Shown in pieces: positions 4,816 to 7,351 of a DNA stretch of 7,351 nucleotides (position 1 is the first letter of the stretch; the number at the start of each line of letters is the position of its first letter). The translations under genes were made by a program, and so were the position numbers. The DNA is taken from contig CAZJBT010000109.1 of assembly GCA_964544345.1 (NCBI GenBank), positions 1-7,351 on the forward strand, given 5' to 3'. The stretch comes from CAKTOF01 sp964544345 (lineage in GTDB: Bacteria > Bacillota > Clostridia > Oscillospirales > Oscillospiraceae). The notes beneath the pieces were generated by a model. That model was not told the origin of the DNA and did no database searches. It saw nothing but the letters and a program-made list of their open reading frames with translations.

Positions 4816-5583
4816 TCACTCGATTCCGAAGAATTTTTTGCCGTTTTCCAGCGTCGCGCGGGCGACCTGCTCGACCGGCAGACCCTTCACTTCCGCGATC
4901 TTCTGCGCGACGAGCGGCACATAGCGCGAGTCGTTGCGATGGCCGCGGTGCGGTTCGGGCGCGAGGTAGGGCGAGTCCGTTTCGATGAAGATACGCGACA
5001 GCGGCGCCCACTCGATGACCTCGAGCGCCCTGCGCGCGTTTTTGAATGTGACCGCGCCCGTAAAGGAGAGGTACCAGCCGAGCGAGATCAGCTCCTTCGC
5101 CGTCTCGACCGAGTAGGCGTAGCAGTGGAATACGCCGGTCACGTCTGCGGCGTATTTGCGCACCAGGCGCATCGTGTCCTCGCACGCCTCGCGGGAGTGG
5201 ATGATGACGGGAACGCGCAGCTCGGCGGCGAGGCGGAGCTGGCGCTCGAACGCATCGCGCTGCGCCTCGCGCGGCGAGAAGTCGTAGTGGTAGTCCAGCC
5301 CGATCTCGCCGAGCGCGCGCACGCGCTTGTCGCCGGTCAGCAGACTGCGGTACATGGCGAGATCGCCGTCCGTCAGGCGCGCCGCGTCGTGCGGGTGCGT
5401 GCCGACGGCGGCGTAGACGAACGGGTACGCGTGCGCGAGCGCGACCGAGCGCAGCGAGCTGGTCAGATCGCAGCCGACGTTCACGACCAGCTCGACGCCG
5501 GCGTTTTTCAGGTCATTCAGGACGTCGGCGCGGTCAGCGTCGAATTTTTCGTCGTCGTAGTGGGCGTGGGTATCGAAATACAT
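4816..5583 (-). CDS. tatD: TatD family metal-dependent hydrolase (deoxyribonuclease)
   Basis: 255 aa, the usual size for TatD/YcfH. TatD proteins are TIM-barrel amidohydrolase-superfamily nucleases with 3'-5' exonuclease activity on DNA and RNA in characterised members; some act in quality control of D-aminoacyl-tRNA. All metal ligands are present: His6 and His8 (DTHAH at 4-8), Glu93 (GEIGLDYH at 92-99), His129 (IIHSREA at 127-133), His153 (VFHCYAY at 151-157) and Asp203 (ETDSPYLAPE at 201-210). GTHPH at 61-65 is also typical. The ATG at 5581-5583 has an ideal AAGGAGG (5593-5599) 9 nt away. It begins 69 nt after the mnmG stop with no clear promoter between, so co-transcription with mnmG is possible, and it heads the tatD/radical SAM/hydrolase operon. 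Confidence 0.96.
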   Translation of the reverse strand: MYFDTHAHYDDEKFDADRADVLNDLKNAGVELVVNVGCDLTSSLRSVALAHAYPFVYAAVGTHPHDAARLTDGDLAMYRSLLTGDKRVRALGEIGLDYHYDFSPREAQRDAFERQLRLAAELRVPVIIHSREACEDTMRLVRKYAADVTGVFHCYAYSVETAKELISLGWYLSFTGAVTFKNARRALEVIEWAPLSRIFIETDSPYLAPEPHRGHRNDSRYVPLVAQKIAEVKGLPVEQVARATLENGKKFFGIE

Positions 5584-5652
5584 GGCAAGCGGCCTCCTTA
5601 TAAGATGCGCGGCGGCGCCGGCTCGTGACCGGCCGTGCGCGCCCGGCGCGGG

Positions 5653-7351
5653 TCAGCGGCCTCCCTTTTGGCGCTGCTCCAGCGCGACGAGCAAAACGGC
5701 GAGGTCGGCGGGGCTGACGCCGGAGATGCGGCCGGCCTGGCCGACGTTTTCGGGGCGGATCGCGGACAGCTTCTGGCGCGCCTCTAAGCGCAGGCCGGCG
5801 ATCGCGCCAAAATCCAGATCCGGCGGGATGGGACGCGACTCGGCGCGGCGGAACTCCGCCACCTGCTTTTCCTGGCGCGTGATGTAGCCGGCATATTTGA
5901 TCTGGATCTCGACCTGCTCGGTCACGTCGGCGGGCAGCGCCGGCCGGCCGGGGTCGAACGGCGCAAGCTCGTCATAGCCGATGCGCGGGCGGCGCAGCAG
6001 GTCGGCCAGGCGCGCAGAGCCTGCGACCGGCGTCTCGCCCGCCGCGGCGAGCGCCGCGCTCAGCTTCGGCGACGCGGCCACGCCCGTCTGCTCGAGCCGC
6101 TTTTTCTCACGCTCGACAGCGGCGTATTTCTCCTCGACCGCGCGCGCCCGCTCGGCGCTCACCAGGCCGATGCGGCGGCCGATGGGCGTCAGGCGCGCAT
6201 CGGCGTTGTCCTGCCGCAGGAGCAGGCGGTATTCCGTCCGCGAGGTCATCATGCGGTACGGCTCGTTCGTGCCGCGCGTCACGAGATCGTCGATCAGCGT
6301 GCCGATGTACGCGTCGGAGCGGCGCAGGATGAGCGGCTGCTCGCCCTTTAATTTCAATGCGGCGTTCACGCCCGCGACGAAGCCCTGCACGGCGGCCTCC
6401 TCGTAGCCGGACGAGCCGTTGAATTGGCCTGCGCCGTACAGACCCGGCACGTCCCGGCACTCGAGCGTCAGGCGCAGGGCGGTCGGGTCGACACAGTCGT
6501 ACTCGATGGCATAGGCCGGGCGCATCATCTCGGCATGGCGCAGACCCGGCAGCGTGTGCAGCATCGCGAGCTGCACGTCCTCGGGCAGGCTCGATGAAAG
6601 CCCCTGGATGTACCACTCGTCCGTGCCGAGGCCGCATGGCTCGAGAAAGAGCTGGTGGCGCGGCTTGTCCGCGAAGCGGACGACCTTGTCCTCGATAGAC
6701 GGACAGTAGCGCGGACCGACGCCCTCGATCACGCCGGAGAACAGCGGCGAGCGGTGCAGGTTCTCGCGGATGATGCGATGGGTATCGTCGTTCGTGTAGG
6801 TGAGGTAGCAGCAGGCGCGGTTTTCCGGGCGCCGCTCGGTCGTGAAGGAAAAGGCGGGCGCGTCCGGGTCGCCGTCCTGACGCTCCATCTCCGAAAAATC
6901 AAGGCTCCGCCCGTTGACGCGCGGCGGCGTGCCGGTCTTGAACCGGCGCAGCGGCAGGCCGAGAGCGCGCAGGCAGTCGGACAAGCCGACGGCGGCGTGC
7001 ATCCCGTCCGGGCCGGAGGGATAGGCGGCCTCGCCCGTGATGACGCGGCCGTCCAGATATGTCCCCGTGGCGAGGACGACGGCGCGCACCGTGTACTCCG
7101 CGCCGAGGCGCGTGACAACGGACGAGACCGCGCCGCCGCTCGTGCGGATCTCGGTGATCATGGCCTGCTTCAGGTCGAGGTTCTCCTGCCGCTCGAGCGT
7201 GCGCTTCATGTCCTCCTGGTAGCGGCGGCGGTCGGCCTGCGCGCGCAGCGAGTGGACGGCGGGGCCTTTGCCGGCGTTGAGCGTGCGGTATTGGATGCAG
7301 CAGCGATCGGCGGCCTTCGCCATCTCGCCGCCGAGCGCGTCCAGCTCGCGG
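5653..7351 (-). CDS. mnmG: tRNA uridine 5-carboxymethylaminomethyl modification enzyme MnmG, N-terminus cut by right edge
   Basis: FAD-dependent partner of MnmE that installs the cmnm5/nm5 group on wobble uridine 34 of tRNAs reading split codon boxes. About 565 residues are visible; compared with the roughly 630-aa family the first 60 or so, with the GxGxxG dinucleotide motif, lie beyond the edge. The visible start RELDALGGEMAKAADRCC aligns with the region after that motif, followed by KGPAVHSLRAQADR, GTPPRVNGRSLDFS, CYLTYTNDDTH, GVGPRYCPSIEDKVVRFAD (the hallmark block), GQFNGSSGYEEAAVQG and SRTEYRLLLRQDNAD. The C-terminal MnmE/tRNA-binding helical domain is complete: KYAGYITRQ, then GQAGRISGVSPADLAVLL close to the stop. 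In many Firmicutes mnmG is followed by rsmG (gidB); here tatD follows instead. The frame is intact throughout. Confidence 0.98.
   Translation of the reverse strand, partial: RELDALGGEMAKAADRCCIQYRTLNAGKGPAVHSLRAQADRRRYQEDMKRTLERQENLDLKQAMITEIRTSGGAVSSVVTRLGAEYTVRAVVLATGTYLDGRVITGEAAYPSGPDGMHAAVGLSDCLRALGLPLRRFKTGTPPRVNGRSLDFSEMERQDGDPDAPAFSFTTERRPENRACCYLTYTNDDTHRIIRENLHRSPLFSGVIEGVGPRYCPSIEDKVVRFADKPRHQLFLEPCGLGTDEWYIQGLSSSLPEDVQLAMLHTLPGLRHAEMMRPAYAIEYDCVDPTALRLTLECRDVPGLYGAGQFNGSSGYEEAAVQGFVAGVNAALKLKGEQPLILRRSDAYIGTLIDDLVTRGTNEPYRMMTSRTEYRLLLRQDNADARLTPIGRRIGLVSAERARAVEEKYAAVEREKKRLEQTGVAASPKLSAALAAAGETPVAGSARLADLLRRPRIGYDELAPFDPGRPALPADVTEQVEIQIKYAGYITRQEKQVAEFRRAESRPIPPDLDFGAIAGLRLEARQKLSAIRPENVGQAGRISGVSPADLAVLLVALEQRQKGGR

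Noticed and set aside
4199..5185. 328-codon frame extending the radical SAM gene upstream
   Set aside because: The extra 125 codons lie inside tatD in another frame and read as Arg/Ala-rich shadow. The ATG at 4810 gives a protein starting just before its cluster motif, 5 nt after the tatD stop.
1..7351. tRNA genes, CRISPR array, insertion sequence or prophage genes
   Set aside because: No regular direct repeats with spacers, no transposase, integrase or phage protein, and no tRNA-like cloverleaf noticed in the spacers.

Overview
The window looks like ordinary chromosome from a high-GC anaerobic Firmicute, most likely a gut Oscillospiraceae/Clostridia relative. The reasons are strong AGGAGG-type ribosome binding sites, GC-rich coding DNA with AT-richer intergenic islands, a MnmG, and the TatD plus small radical-SAM pair known from Firmicutes. 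This placement is inference. Every gene I can support lies on the minus strand, so transcription runs from high to low coordinates; the many plus-strand open frames are GC-driven shadows.

Reading with transcription, the right part holds the 3' end of mnmG (tRNA wobble-uridine modification, N-terminus beyond the right edge), then tatD (metal-dependent deoxyribonuclease family). tatD is followed 5 nt later by a small TatD-linked radical SAM protein and 1 nt after that by an alpha/beta hydrolase. The last three form a tight operon, and mnmG is only 69 nt upstream. A 211-nt spacer (3177-3387) follows. It carries a good extended -10 promoter and, upstream of that, inverted repeats that could be an operator.

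That promoter should drive the most unusual part of the window. Three consecutive genes of 241, 253 and 303 codons encode diverged NTF2-fold (SnoaL-like) proteins. Each shares a D-G-[ETK]-[TS]-A strand motif followed by an aromatic-His motif. They are separated by 14-16 nt and each has a strong ribosome binding site. Their function is unknown; the family contains dehydratases, isomerases and cyclases, so a multi-component or multi-step enzyme acting on a small cyclic substrate is a reasonable hypothesis. The operon ends in a 14-bp GC-rich hairpin.

The left part is a 416-nt non-coding stretch (331-746) densely packed with short perfect palindromes. It contains a putative promoter for metG, whose first 110 codons (methionyl-tRNA synthetase with its HIGH motif) reach the left edge. 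If that promoter is right, metG has a roughly 190-nt leader made of five consecutive hairpins, with two alternative pairings near its 3' end. I see no tRNA, rRNA, CRISPR array, insertion sequence or phage gene.
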